A stretch of 64,000 bases of DNA from CAWFKW01 sp963816535 (GTDB taxonomy: Bacteria; Bacteroidota; Ignavibacteria; Tepidaquicellales; OLB5), in contig CAWFKW010000006.1 of the NCBI GenBank assembly GCA_963816535.1, positions 496,001-560,000 of the forward strand, in the 5' to 3' direction. A program made the translations under genes and the position numbers. The stretch's first letter is position 1, and the number at the start of each line of letters is the position of its first letter. Shown in pieces: positions 25,253 through 34,302 of this stretch. Under the pieces are notes generated by a model. The model was not told where the DNA came from. It ran no database searches and worked only from the letters and a program-made list of their open reading frames with translations.

Positions 25253-26656
25253 TCATTCCATTACATAACTTTTATAAAGCGTCCTAGTATTACCTTTGAT
25301 CTTAACACTGATACAAGCACTGACTACTGTGCCTTTTGGAGGTAGTTTCTCATCATTCCATTTAATGCTCACATGATAACTGTTTGTTATCTGGTCGAAG
25401 ATCTGCTTATATATTGCATCCAAAGAAGACGCATCTTTAGCATAATAAAAAAATCCGCCGGTCATTCCGGAAATCTTCTTGAGATCGCTCTCGCCCTGTT
25501 TTCTTTGTTCATCGGTCGAGAATTCGTCATTTTTGTCTAACAAACCAATTGTATACACTTTGATTGCTTTTGAATCTGACGCACTGAAAATGGAATCCGT
25601 ATTAATTCTGCCTGAAGAATTATCCATTCCGTCCGTAAATACAATTACAGTTTTAGCAATTGTAGGATTGCTGTCGTATGTAGTATCTTTTAATGCAAGA
25701 TAAATTGCAGTAAACAACGCCGTTCCACCTCTTGGGAAACTTCGTAAACCAATGGCATTTGCCATTATTTCTTTAGATTTTGTGAATCGCTGAACAACAT
25801 CTATATCTCTCCCAAACTTGATCACTTTCAAGAAAGTATTTGGACCCAGGTCATCAATAAAATGTTTTACTGCGCTTTCAGTAAGCTCCACTTTTTTGCC
25901 CTTGGCGCTTTTTCTGTCTTCGTTGTTGATGCCAAACATGCTGGGACTGTAATCCATAACTAGGGTAAAGGCAGTCTTCTTCTTATCATCAATCTGAAGG
26001 AAATGCACAGTACCTGATGTTGAATCATCTTTCCATTTCAAGACGGCTGAAACATCATTTTCCTCGATTCCCTTGATTGGCTCGCCGGAAGTGTCCCTTA
26101 CTGATAATTCACCTTCAATTTCATTCCTGCTAGTTTTTTTAATATTGCTGTTAACATAATCAATGTCTTTCGGTTCTTCTTTATTTGAGATATTGTTCCA
26201 TTTAAATTCAACTCTACGGTTTAGCGAGCGGTCCTCTTCGCTTATGTTCGTATTAACCGGCTCTGATTTACCTTTTCCGTTAGTGATTATTTGCTCTGAC
26301 TCACATCCTTTGGAAACTAGATAATCCTTAACTACTTCAGCCCTTCTTTCGGAGAGGTTCTGGTTAAATTCAAAACCACCAATATCATCGGTGTGGCCAA
26401 TAACTTCGATAGTTGAACCGGGCAGACCATTTAGTTCACCGGCTAGCTGATCCAAAATTTGAGTTGCTTCAGGTTTTAAATCGGATTTCCCAAAATCAAA
26501 ATAAATGTTTCCAGGCGAGTTTAAAGAATCAAGAAATTCAGAGCTTAATTCTTTGCTCCTGACAGGTTTTGTGAAAAGCGAGATTACGGCGATCACAAGT
26601 AAGCAAATAAATAAGATGTAAAAGTAAAGGAAACTATCTGTTTTAGTATCTTTCAT
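25253..26656 (-). CDS. OmpA-like/von Willebrand A protein (467 aa)
   Basis: A single N-terminal membrane segment (about residues 8-27, FLYFYILFICLLVIAVISLF) precedes an OmpA C-terminal-like peptidoglycan-binding domain (residues 50-150: IYFDFGKSDLKPEA, VIGHTDDIGG, NLSERRAEVVKDYL, SLNRRVEFKW), then a VWA domain (residues 225-420) with MIDAS DYSPS, RGGTALFTAIYLAL and FTDGMDNSSG. It is probably anchored in the inner membrane with its domains in the periplasm. The order OmpA then VWA is uncommon. It may sense or remodel the envelope. Stand-alone gene. A structured 80-base hairpin lies in the gap upstream of it. Confidence 0.75.
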   Translation of the reverse strand: MKDTKTDSFLYFYILFICLLVIAVISLFTKPVRSKELSSEFLDSLNSPGNIYFDFGKSDLKPEATQILDQLAGELNGLPGSTIEVIGHTDDIGGFEFNQNLSERRAEVVKDYLVSKGCESEQIITNGKGKSEPVNTNISEEDRSLNRRVEFKWNNISNKEEPKDIDYVNSNIKKTSRNEIEGELSVRDTSGEPIKGIEENDVSAVLKWKDDSTSGTVHFLQIDDKKKTAFTLVMDYSPSMFGINNEDRKSAKGKKVELTESAVKHFIDDLGPNTFLKVIKFGRDIDVVQRFTKSKEIMANAIGLRSFPRGGTALFTAIYLALKDTTYDSNPTIAKTVIVFTDGMDNSSGRINTDSIFSASDSKAIKVYTIGLLDKNDEFSTDEQRKQGESDLKKISGMTGGFFYYAKDASSLDAIYKQIFDQITNSYHVSIKWNDEKLPPKGTVVSACISVKIKGNTRTLYKSYVME

Positions 26657-27034
26657 AATACTGCTCCGTTTAATTAGTTCTAAGCCATACGAATCTATAT
26701 CATATTTTCAGCGAATTCATATCATTGAATGATACAAATTTCAATCTCAATAAAGTGGCTGAAAACAATACAAATTAGACAGGAATTAAGACAAAGGTAA
26801 TAGAGGGGCTTACTCATTTTGATGGGTAAAGATACTCATGTTTGAATATAAAAAAAGAGAAGCATGTGGCTTCTCATTTGATGTTCAAAAAATTAAAGTC
26901 TCCCAAAAAAGAACGATTTATCACTTTTGGGATTTTATAGCGCAACCTTCTTGTTGCATTACGCCTTGGGAGACTTAAATCTCTAAATTGAATTTACGCA
27001 TTTATATATGCCTCAAATTGTTGGTGTGAGACTC
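26657..27034. other. intergenic region
   Basis: About 380 bases between two minus-strand genes. The only structure I see is the hairpin at 26896-26976; the rest is AT-rich without a supported gene. Confidence 0.4.
26896..26976. other. structured inverted repeat, possible RNA element
   Basis: AAGTCTCCCAA at 26896-26906 and its exact complement TTGGGAGACTT at 26966-26976 enclose two smaller hairpins, one of which (CCCAAAA / TTTTGGG) competes with the outer stem and one of which is GCAAC / GTTGC. It lies downstream of the Kelch gene and upstream of the OmpA-VWA gene on the minus strand. A terminator with a long arm, a small RNA, or a mobile palindrome are all possible. Confidence 0.4.
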
Positions 27035-28444
27035 TCATTTTAACAATATAAACTTCTTTGTGCTAATTATATTGCCATCAGTGACCAACTGATAAAAATA
27101 TATTGAGCTCGCGAAGTTAGTTCCGTCAAAGGATGTTTCATATTCCCCTGCTTGTAATTCCTGATCAACAAGCAACTCTTTTTCCCTTCCCAAAATATCA
27201 AATACTCTTAGTTGAACATAACTCAAGTTAGGAACGGCAAATTTTATTTTGGTAGTCGGGTTAAACGGATTCGGATAATTTTGATGCAGTGAAAAAACAG
27301 ATGGCACATTTTGACTAGCTGTCTTTACACCCAATATAGTAGGATTTGTGTATATGCCGCCCGATGTAAAGTACGATGTGCTGGTTCCTCCCCAAATTAT
27401 CATCGCGCTTCCGGTCCAGACAGCTACGTGAAATGATCTCGGTGAAGGAGCATTTGAAGTTGTCGTTGAATCCCAACTGTCTGAGACAGGGTCGTATATC
27501 CCGCCCGTGTTTAAGACGCTGGTTCCCGAAAAACTATATTCACCGCCCCAAATGACCATTCTACTACCGGTCCAAACAGCTGTGTGCTGAGCCCTGGCAA
27601 GCGGTTCATTTACCGGAGAAGTTGTGGCCCAGCTGTCGCTAATTGGGTCGTATAACCCGCCATCATAAAGAAATCCATTGCTGTTGAATCCTCCCCAAAC
27701 TATCATTTTGGTTCCTGTCCAGATTGCAGTATGCACTTCCCTTTGTGTCGGGGCATTTGTTAGCGATGTTGTTGTCCATGTATTAGTAATAGGGTCATAA
27801 ATTCCTCCGGTCTTTACTGTAGCAACGCCGGAAGTATCTCCTCCCCATATTATCATTTTACTTCCCGTCCAGATTGCTGTGTGGCCGCCTCTTGCAGATG
27901 GCGCATTATTTGTTGAAATAACCGTCCAGCTGTTTGTTCCCGGGTCATATATCCCGCCTGTATTTACTGACCCGCTATTACTAGTTCCGCCCCAAACTAT
28001 CATTTTCGTACCAGTCCAAACCGCTGTATGACCGACACGTGCCGAAGGTGCATTCGCTGTATCAATATTTGTCCAGCTGTTTGATACGGGTTCAAATTTC
28101 CCGCCGTTTCTTTGCATACCCCCGCCAGTACCGCCCCAAATTAACATAAGACTGCCTGTCCATACAGCAGTATGCTGATATCGGTAAGTCGGTGAGTTTA
28201 TTGTATCGGTGGAGGTCCAGGTATTTGTATTAGGGTTAAACATGCCGCCTGTCTTAAGCGGTCCGCTGTTATTTTCCCCGCCCCATATGACCATCCTGTT
28301 GCCAGTCCAAATTCCTGTGAAAAGAGCGCGGCCAGAAGGAGCGTTGTTCAGGTTAGTAGGAGTCCAGGAGCCTTGGGAAAAAGTTGAATTGATTCCAATC
28401 AACAAACTCAGTACAGACAAATAGATGAAGAATTCATTTTTCAT
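27035..28444 (-). CDS. secreted Kelch-repeat protein with T9SS sorting domain (469 aa)
   Basis: Signal peptide MKNEFFIYLSVLSLLIGINSTFSQ, for which ATG 28444 is the start; the upstream ATG at 28492 adds a non-signal leader. Seven Kelch-like repeats follow, each with a form of TAVWTGTKMIVWGG and a GGIYDP...W strand, which would close a seven-bladed propeller. The last 85 residues are a type IX secretion C-terminal domain: LHQNYPNPFNPTTKIKF, VFDILGRE, SSIYFYQLV, STKKFILLK. Exported by Sec then T9SS to the cell surface. Ligand unknown. The repeats are very regular, which suggests recent internal duplication. Confidence 0.85.
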   Translation of the reverse strand: MKNEFFIYLSVLSLLIGINSTFSQGSWTPTNLNNAPSGRALFTGIWTGNRMVIWGGENNSGPLKTGGMFNPNTNTWTSTDTINSPTYRYQHTAVWTGSLMLIWGGTGGGMQRNGGKFEPVSNSWTNIDTANAPSARVGHTAVWTGTKMIVWGGTSNSGSVNTGGIYDPGTNSWTVISTNNAPSARGGHTAIWTGSKMIIWGGDTSGVATVKTGGIYDPITNTWTTTSLTNAPTQREVHTAIWTGTKMIVWGGFNSNGFLYDGGLYDPISDSWATTSPVNEPLARAQHTAVWTGSRMVIWGGEYSFSGTSVLNTGGIYDPVSDSWDSTTTSNAPSPRSFHVAVWTGSAMIIWGGTSTSYFTSGGIYTNPTILGVKTASQNVPSVFSLHQNYPNPFNPTTKIKFAVPNLSYVQLRVFDILGREKELLVDQELQAGEYETSFDGTNFASSIYFYQLVTDGNIISTKKFILLK

Positions 28445-28655
28445 ATTAATATCTAACCTGTTTTGCTTGAACGCCGGTGGTCTTTGATGCAAATATAACT
28501 TATGAATTATTAAAAATATAAGCCCAATATTTACTTATTTTCTTTTGATACCCCGCAGATTACTCTAAAATTAGGTCAAATCTTAAATCTCATGCTTAAT
28601 GCCGCTTGCTGGTCCATGTTTCAAACGATATCATTGTAATAAAAAGGAGAACCTT

Positions 28656-28838
28656 ATGGATTATCAATACCAACCAGACCCGTTTACCGAGCTAAAGAGA
28701 ATAGCAATTGAGGACTATAACGAACTGGAGTTAAGAAACAAGCTCGATCCAGATTCTTTATCCGACAAGGAAAGGAAGCGCCTGAAGACCCTTAGAGAGA
28801 GGATGTCGAGAGAATGTTACAATGAATTCGGGACATAA
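28656..28838 (+). CDS. small hypothetical protein upstream of replication-type gene (60 aa)
   Basis: Starts at ATG 28656 with AAAAAGGAGAACC upstream (good Shine-Dalgarno). Charged and helical: PFTELKRIAIEDYNELELRN, DSLSDKERKRLKTLRERMSREC. It overlaps the next gene by 17 bases, so the two are coupled. Such short proteins accompany replication genes on mobile elements. No family recognised. Confidence 0.5.
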   Translation: MDYQYQPDPFTELKRIAIEDYNELELRNKLDPDSLSDKERKRLKTLRERMSRECYNEFGT

Positions 28839-29319
28839 AATGTATCTCAGCGAAAAAGAAGCCAGACTTGTAAGAGAATACAGGGCTGGCGTTATCAGAC
28901 GGAACAAAAGGAATTTCGAAAGGAGAAAAATGAATCATTTGCACAAAGAAAGATTAAGCGCCGTCCTTGGCGAACAATCTTTAGTAATCCCGAATATATT
29001 ATTTTTGATAGACTTCAAATGTTATATGAGCCTATATCTGTACCTTTGTATAAAATCGAAGTCTGAACCATTTAGCGTTCACTGTCACTATTCAAAACCT
29101 TTAGAAGTAAACATAACTCAACTGGCAATACAAACCAAAGCTTCGAGAAATACAATTAAGACCGGGTTGAATGAACTTGTCAAGCTGCGCCTTGCGATGG
29201 ACCTGAGGGAATTACAATACATAAAATCCAATGCGCCCAGGTTGGTCTCAATCGCTTATGACGAGTTCATTGAGGGTTACGATAATGAAAGGAGAGTTGT
29301 TGTATTCAGAATGAAATGA
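28822..29319 (+). CDS. helix-turn-helix protein, replication-initiator-like (165 aa)
   Basis: The N-terminus is basic (RRNKRNFERRKMNHLHKERL). Residues 105-130 form a winged-helix unit, NITQLAIQTKASRNTIKTGLNELVKLRL, of the type seen in plasmid replication initiators and MarR/Crp regulators. An IPNILFLIDFKCYMSLYLYLC segment probably packs as a helix. The last 19 residues (YDEFIEGYDNERRVVVFRMK) recur, in degenerate form, at 30233-30292, across an Rhs fragment. Ends 58 bases before that fragment. Confidence 0.5.
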   Translation: MNSGHKMYLSEKEARLVREYRAGVIRRNKRNFERRKMNHLHKERLSAVLGEQSLVIPNILFLIDFKCYMSLYLYLCIKSKSEPFSVHCHYSKPLEVNITQLAIQTKASRNTIKTGLNELVKLRLAMDLRELQYIKSNAPRLVSIAYDEFIEGYDNERRVVVFRMK

Positions 29320-29377
29320 GCTGATTCCCCAGGCGGTAATTTCTGCATACATAATTATGAGGCGAATAACCAAAATG

Positions 29378-30215
29378 TTATTCAAACATTGAGTTTTCCG
29401 GCGTGTAACTTCGGCCATCCATAATATATCCCCAAGCGTCGTAGTCCTGCGCACTGGTAACAGCGTTTGTGCTGTCAATTACTGCATGCACCGAGCCGAG
29501 GTGGTCTTTAAGATAAAAATATTTATGATTTGAAGCGTCTAAATTGCCAGCATTATCTAAGCCAAACACATTCCACTGTTGCAAATTAGAACCAACATAA
29601 ACAGCGACCTCTTTGTCGCTTACATCTCGGACATAAAATTCATCTTTAGTTAAATTCCAAGTTCCTCCGGCATCTGTACCTCCTATGCCGCTGTTATCAT
29701 AAAGATAAACCATCTTTCGTATGCGGTTGCCAGCCTCGTCATAGAAGTACTTTATCCAAAAAGTTTGAAGACTTAAATTATTCTTTGATTCCGTCATTAA
29801 ATTTCGGTAATCATACTTTATCTCAAAATTATGGTTTGGGCCATCATTAGTCACATTGCCGTTGTTATCGTAAGTATATTCATCCGCCGCGCCTGAAACG
29901 TTGTTCAGCTTGTTTGTGCCCCAATTATATACGTACCTGAAATTATCCGCAGGGTTGCCCTGTGAGTCGTACCGCTTCATTGACTGGAAATTGCCGTTGC
30001 CGTCATAATTATTTATAAGCGTAAAATCGCCGTTGTTACCAAGTACTTCCGTCGACTTCAATAGCCGGTTTGAATTATCATAAATATAATTAAACCTTCG
30101 TTCGTGATTATCCGAGAAGTTATTATAATAGCTTCCCTGCCAGTCCTGGTACCGGATGGTCCCGTTTGCATTGTATAAAAGCGTACTGTGGAAGATTTGT
30201 CTGCTCAGGCTAATT
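29378..30215 (-). pseudogene. Rhs/YD-repeat protein fragment (inverted relative to 660-1020)
   Basis: The minus strand reads about 280 residues of Rhs repeat: YNANGTIRYQDWQGSYYN, DNSNRLLKSTE, YTYDNNGNVTNDGPNH, WIKYFYDEAGNRIRKM, YVRDVSDKEVAVYV, YFYLKDHLGSVHAVIDSTN, DAWGYIMDGRSYTPEN. It lacks a start codon of its own and stops just after PENSMFE, where the copy at 660-1020 continues with YKFTGKERD. Both pieces belong to the same type of protein, in opposite orientation, 29 kb apart, and overlap across about 45 residues. Non-functional remnant. Confidence 0.75.
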
Positions 30216-30220
30216 TACTG

Positions 30221-30292
30221 CACCCAGTTCCTGACGAATTTATAGAAGGTTACGATGGTGAAAGGCGAGTTGTGGTTTTCAGATTGAAATGA
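30221..30292 (+). pseudogene. 3' end remnant of a 28822-like gene
   Basis: DEFIEGYDGERRVVVFRLK and a stop at 30290-30292 match the last 19 residues of the gene at 28822 (DEFIEGYDNERRVVVFRMK), and about 20 bases after the stop also match. It therefore forms, with the 3' end of that gene, a degenerate direct repeat about 970 bases apart that encloses the Rhs fragment. Only the tail remains, no start. Confidence 0.6.
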
Positions 30293-30451
30293 ATTGTTCC
30301 CCCAAGCACTAGGCAAAGCTAAAACAGCTAACGTGTTTTAAGTAATTCAGTGAATCTATCTTGACATCCGCAAAAAAATCGCTTATCTTTAACCAGTCGT
30401 TTTTACTACGCTTGTTCGTTTAGATAAATTTTACAATTTTGTTAGCTGGGA

Positions 30452-32191
30452 ATGAACCCTGGACAAAAAATCATCTTTGCGACTCCAATTTACGACAAGT
30501 TTAACCCTGCCAGCCAGAGGTGCGCCAAAATTTCCAAACTTCTCAATTCCCGTTTGTTTTTTATCTTTTTATTATTCATTATTCAATGTTCATTATTCAT
30601 TACGAAAGCCCAGCAGCCAACACAAGAGTGGGTGGCAAGATATACAGGACCATTCAATGATTTAAACGGACCCTTTTTGCAGGTGGATAAATACGGCAAC
30701 AGCTACTTAGCCGGGACTCATGTTATAGGTCAATCACCAAATGATTCAATCTGTATACTTTGCGTCAAATATAATTCCTCAGGCGTACAGCTATGGGCAA
30801 CTCTATACAGGTATCCCGGAGAAGGATATTTTGCTCCCTACGGTATTGCTCTTGATACTTCCGGTAATGCTTATGTGATAGCCGATTATGGGCCGGGCTA
30901 TACATCGCCGCTTAACGGGCTAATCGTTAAGTTCAACAGCTCGACCGGCAGCCCGGTTTGGGCCGGAACATATGTCGGGCAGTATGGCTCGAGTTCGTTT
31001 GATAACATAAAGATAGATAGATTTAATAACATATATGTAGTAGGGGCGTCAGACAGCTATCATCTTGTGATGCGTTATAATACAAACGGGGACAGCATCT
31101 GGGCGCGGAAATACCACCCGCTGGACTGCAGCGAAGGTTTCGGCGCCTGCACTATAGACGATTCGCTCAACATTATTTCCACGGGTACCAGGAGGCATTT
31201 CTATTTTTCCGGATCTTATGATTCTGTGCTGATCGCGAAGTATTCTTCAAGCGGAGATTTGAGATGGGAAAGCACATATTCCAGCGGCCTAACCACAGCA
31301 AACTGGGGGTCATACATAACTTCGGACCAGAACGGCAACGTGTACGTTGGCGGCGGAACAACCCCATCAGGTTATGCAGTCTTCCTCACTTTAAAATACG
31401 ACCGGAACGGGGTTCAACAGTGGGTCTCAATATATGATGCGCCGGGAAGCGGGGATAATAATTTACGAGGTATTGCAATGGATAGAATTAATAATGCTTT
31501 GTTTGTTACAGGCAGCGCGGTCAATAATGCTATTCAAATGGCTACAACTATTAAGTATAACTCGGTAACAGGCGATTCCTTATGGATAAGAAATGACACA
31601 GGCACTTACAAATATGGAGACTCCCGCGCTATAAAAATAGATGCATTAGGAAACAGCTATGTAACTGGAGTCAGTAGTAGCACCGGATCAGGCGCTCCTG
31701 TTGATATTATGACATTGAAATACATGAATAATGGAATTCGGGCTTGGATTACAACCTATAACGGACCTTTTGGTGGTTTAGATATTGGCAGAGACTTGGC
31801 ATTAGACACTGCGAATAATGTATATGTCTTAGGAACCAGCCAAAGCAGTTCACAAATTTCTGACTATGTCGTCATTAAATACAATCAGTTGTCGGGGATT
31901 AGACCAATAAACGGTGAAATACCGATGGCATTTAATCTCAAACAAAACTATCCAAATCCCTTTAATCCGAGTACTAAGATAAGATTTACAGTATCTAGGA
32001 AAAGTTTTGTTGAATTACGAATATACGACATACTAGGAAGATTAAAAGAATTGGCTTTAAGTCAATATGTTAACGCATCAGAATACGAACTAACGCTTGA
32101 CGGCTCGGGTTATGCAAGCGGTACATATTTTTATCAGTTAATGGCAGACGGCAGAATAATTGAAACTAAGAAAATGATAGTATTAAAATAA
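30452..32191 (+). CDS. secreted SBBP-repeat protein with T9SS domain, copy A (579 aa)
   Basis: N-terminal signal segment (RLFFIFLLFIIQCSLFITKAQ, about residues 34-54) preceded by a polar stretch that may indicate a later start. Beta-propeller repeats of SBBP type follow: DKYGNSYLAGTH, DTSGNAYVIADY, DQNGNVYVGGG, DALGNSYVTGVS, DTANNVYVLGTS, each paired with LKYN and W-containing strands. The C-terminal domain MAFNLKQNYPNPFNPSTKIRF, IYDILGRLKEL, SGTYFYQLMADGRIIETKKM is a T9SS signal. First of three paralogues in tandem. Function at the cell surface is unknown; the repeats suggest a binding propeller. Confidence 0.8.
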   Translation: MNPGQKIIFATPIYDKFNPASQRCAKISKLLNSRLFFIFLLFIIQCSLFITKAQQPTQEWVARYTGPFNDLNGPFLQVDKYGNSYLAGTHVIGQSPNDSICILCVKYNSSGVQLWATLYRYPGEGYFAPYGIALDTSGNAYVIADYGPGYTSPLNGLIVKFNSSTGSPVWAGTYVGQYGSSSFDNIKIDRFNNIYVVGASDSYHLVMRYNTNGDSIWARKYHPLDCSEGFGACTIDDSLNIISTGTRRHFYFSGSYDSVLIAKYSSSGDLRWESTYSSGLTTANWGSYITSDQNGNVYVGGGTTPSGYAVFLTLKYDRNGVQQWVSIYDAPGSGDNNLRGIAMDRINNALFVTGSAVNNAIQMATTIKYNSVTGDSLWIRNDTGTYKYGDSRAIKIDALGNSYVTGVSSSTGSGAPVDIMTLKYMNNGIRAWITTYNGPFGGLDIGRDLALDTANNVYVLGTSQSSSQISDYVVIKYNQLSGIRPINGEIPMAFNLKQNYPNPFNPSTKIRFTVSRKSFVELRIYDILGRLKELALSQYVNASEYELTLDGSGYASGTYFYQLMADGRIIETKKMIVLK

Positions 32192-32202
32192 AAACGTAAA
32201 AT

Positions 32203-32407
32203 AAACAGGTCAGATGATAAAGCGACAAATCGCTGAATATTTTTGTTTAACATTCTTTAAAAAACCTGTGAAAACGCAAAAAACACCGAATAATTTGTCC
32301 ATTTTTTCGGGGTCATACCACTTTGGTTGCTTTATGTAATTTAATAAATTAATTTGAATTTAGAAAGAAAATGCTGATTTTAGGCAATACTTCAAAGTAA
32401 TAATGGT
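32203..32407 (+). repeat. upstream repeat shared by two T9SS paralogues, copy 1
   Basis: The block AGATAAAGCGACAAATCGC...AACACCGAATAA (32215-32296), and TTTGAATTTAGAAAGAAAATGC further down, recurs almost identically upstream of the next gene (34087-34300). It leads directly into the shared signal-peptide start MRKRYVIFLFFLAVS. The middle has diverged. Probably promoter and leader duplicated with the gene. Confidence 0.7.
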
Positions 32408-34072
32408 ATGAGAAAACGTTATGTAATATTTCTTTTTTTCCTAGCCGTCTCACGTATTGCGTTTGACGTCTCACATGTTTACGCTCAGTTTACAACCCGG
32501 CTTGACGGGCAGCCAACGCAGGAGTGGGTAGCTCGTTATACTGGGTATGGATATGAAAATGGATTATCAGTCAAACTTGACGTTTTGGGAAATGTGTTAG
32601 TGTTGGTGACCGGAGGGGTTCCAGGCACAACCGGACCACACTATCAAATAGTAAAGTACAGTTCTGCAGGTAGCTTAATTTGGAGTTTCAGTTATCGAAA
32701 TGATAGTACCAACGGGAATTACCCTTCAGGATTCGATATTTCACACAGTGGCGATATTTTTATAACGGGCAACATTTCTACAACTACAAGTGAATCTATC
32801 CTGACGGTTAAGGTCGATTCCAGCGGCGTACTACAATGGGCTAAGATAATACCGAATGCCGGTTCTGACGATATTAAGCTCGACAGGGCCGGTAATGTTA
32901 TTGTTTGCGGCGCGATAGGAGATGGGAGTGTTTCCGATGCTTACATTGTTAAATATGATTCTTACGGTGACACTTTATTTACAAGAAAATTCAGAAGGGC
33001 GCTAAACAGTTCAGGATTAGTTAAGCTACTAGTGGACGAATCCGATAATATATACGGGTGCGGGGACGACGCCGCAGATTACCTTGTTCTGAAATACAAT
33101 AGTGTAGGTAACTTGGATTGGTATTCAAATTGGTCAAGTGTGCCTAATTTTCAAGATTTTATATATGTTGCTGCAATAGATTCTCTCAGAAACGTGTACA
33201 CTGTAGGTACAACATATCACCCATTCAGTTCTGGCATTTCAAACACGTTGGTAAAATTTGGCAATAACGGTATGGTCGTGTGGGCTAATACTTTTAGCGG
33301 AATTATGACTGGTGATACTACGTCAGGAATACCAGGGGGCATAGCGGTTAGTAGTGACGATTTTTCGGTTTACTATACTACATATTGCTACTCTCCTGGT
33401 CCAGAATCAACTGATATTGTAACATTAAAATACGATTCAGCGGGTGGTTCCCTATGGCTTAGAAATTATTCAGGAGGTAATGTTACAGGAGGGAATAATG
33501 CACCTGCAACGCTTTTCCTTGATAAATACGGTAATGTCTATATAACTGGATACGGCCAGTTTCCGGTTACCGGAATCGATTTTGCTACGTTGAAATATGC
33601 TCCGTCTGGTACACAGCAATGGGAAGTAACGTACAACGGACCTTTGACTAATTCTGAGGATGGCGCCAAAGATTTAGTTATTGATACTAGCCTCAATGTT
33701 TATGTAACTGGGGTCAGCCAACGTACAACAAATGGAGGATATGACGTTGCCACTATTAAATACAGCCAGCCAAATGGCGTTGAACAGATTTCAACGGACT
33801 TACCCGGTAGTTTCAAACTTGAACAAAACTACCCAAATCCTTTTAACAGTATTACAATGTTTCATTATGAAGTATTAAGAAAAAGCAATATTAGGATCAG
33901 CATTTACAATGTAATTGGACAATTGGTCAGGGATCTGGTGAACACAGAACAGCAGGCGGGCAAGTATAGGGTAGAACTGGATGCCGGGGACTTAGCGTCA
34001 GGAATCTACTTTTATACATTATTTGCTGATAACAACAAAATAGACAGCAAGAAGTTTGTATTAATAAAATAA
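32408..34072 (+). CDS. secreted SBBP-repeat protein with T9SS domain, copy B (554 aa)
   Basis: Signal peptide MRKRYVIFLFFLAVSRIAFD leading into VSHVYAQ, then repeats of D-x-x-GN-V-x-V/G type (KLDVLGNVLVLVTGG, DRAGNVIVCGAIG, DESDNIYGCGDD, DKYGNVYITGYG). T9SS end: SFKLEQNYPNPFNSITMFHYE, IYNVIGQLVRDL, SGIYFYTLFADNNKIDSKKF. The first 15 residues and the upstream 200 bases match copy C closely, whereas the mature repeats are much more diverged. Possible surface adhesin or environmental sensor. Confidence 0.8.
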   Translation: MRKRYVIFLFFLAVSRIAFDVSHVYAQFTTRLDGQPTQEWVARYTGYGYENGLSVKLDVLGNVLVLVTGGVPGTTGPHYQIVKYSSAGSLIWSFSYRNDSTNGNYPSGFDISHSGDIFITGNISTTTSESILTVKVDSSGVLQWAKIIPNAGSDDIKLDRAGNVIVCGAIGDGSVSDAYIVKYDSYGDTLFTRKFRRALNSSGLVKLLVDESDNIYGCGDDAADYLVLKYNSVGNLDWYSNWSSVPNFQDFIYVAAIDSLRNVYTVGTTYHPFSSGISNTLVKFGNNGMVVWANTFSGIMTGDTTSGIPGGIAVSSDDFSVYYTTYCYSPGPESTDIVTLKYDSAGGSLWLRNYSGGNVTGGNNAPATLFLDKYGNVYITGYGQFPVTGIDFATLKYAPSGTQQWEVTYNGPLTNSEDGAKDLVIDTSLNVYVTGVSQRTTNGGYDVATIKYSQPNGVEQISTDLPGSFKLEQNYPNPFNSITMFHYEVLRKSNIRISIYNVIGQLVRDLVNTEQQAGKYRVELDAGDLASGIYFYTLFADNNKIDSKKFVLIK

Positions 34073-34086
34073 TTATGAGAAATAAG

Positions 34087-34302
34087 GGGCGGAAGATAAA
34101 GCGACAAATCGCCGAATATTTTTGCTTAACATTCTTTAAAAAACTTGTGAAAACGCAAAAAACACCGAATAACTTGCGTGGAATCTTAATGAAACGGAGC
34201 GACAATCCTGATAATCTTTGGTTGCGTTATCCGATTTTATACATTAATTTGAATTTAGAAAGAAAATGCTGATTTTAGGCAATACTTCAAAGTAATGATG
34301 TC
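34087..34302 (+). repeat. upstream repeat shared by two T9SS paralogues, copy 2
   Basis: Second copy of the leader region at 32215-32407, again ending just before the start of an MRKRYVIFLFFLAVS signal peptide. Includes TTGTGAAAACGCAAAAAACA and ATTTTAGGCAATACTTCAAA. Confidence 0.7.

Noticed and set aside
26896..26976. Integron attC site
   Set aside because: The outer stem does not carry the GTTRRRY/RYYYAAC ends and there is no integrase or cassette array.
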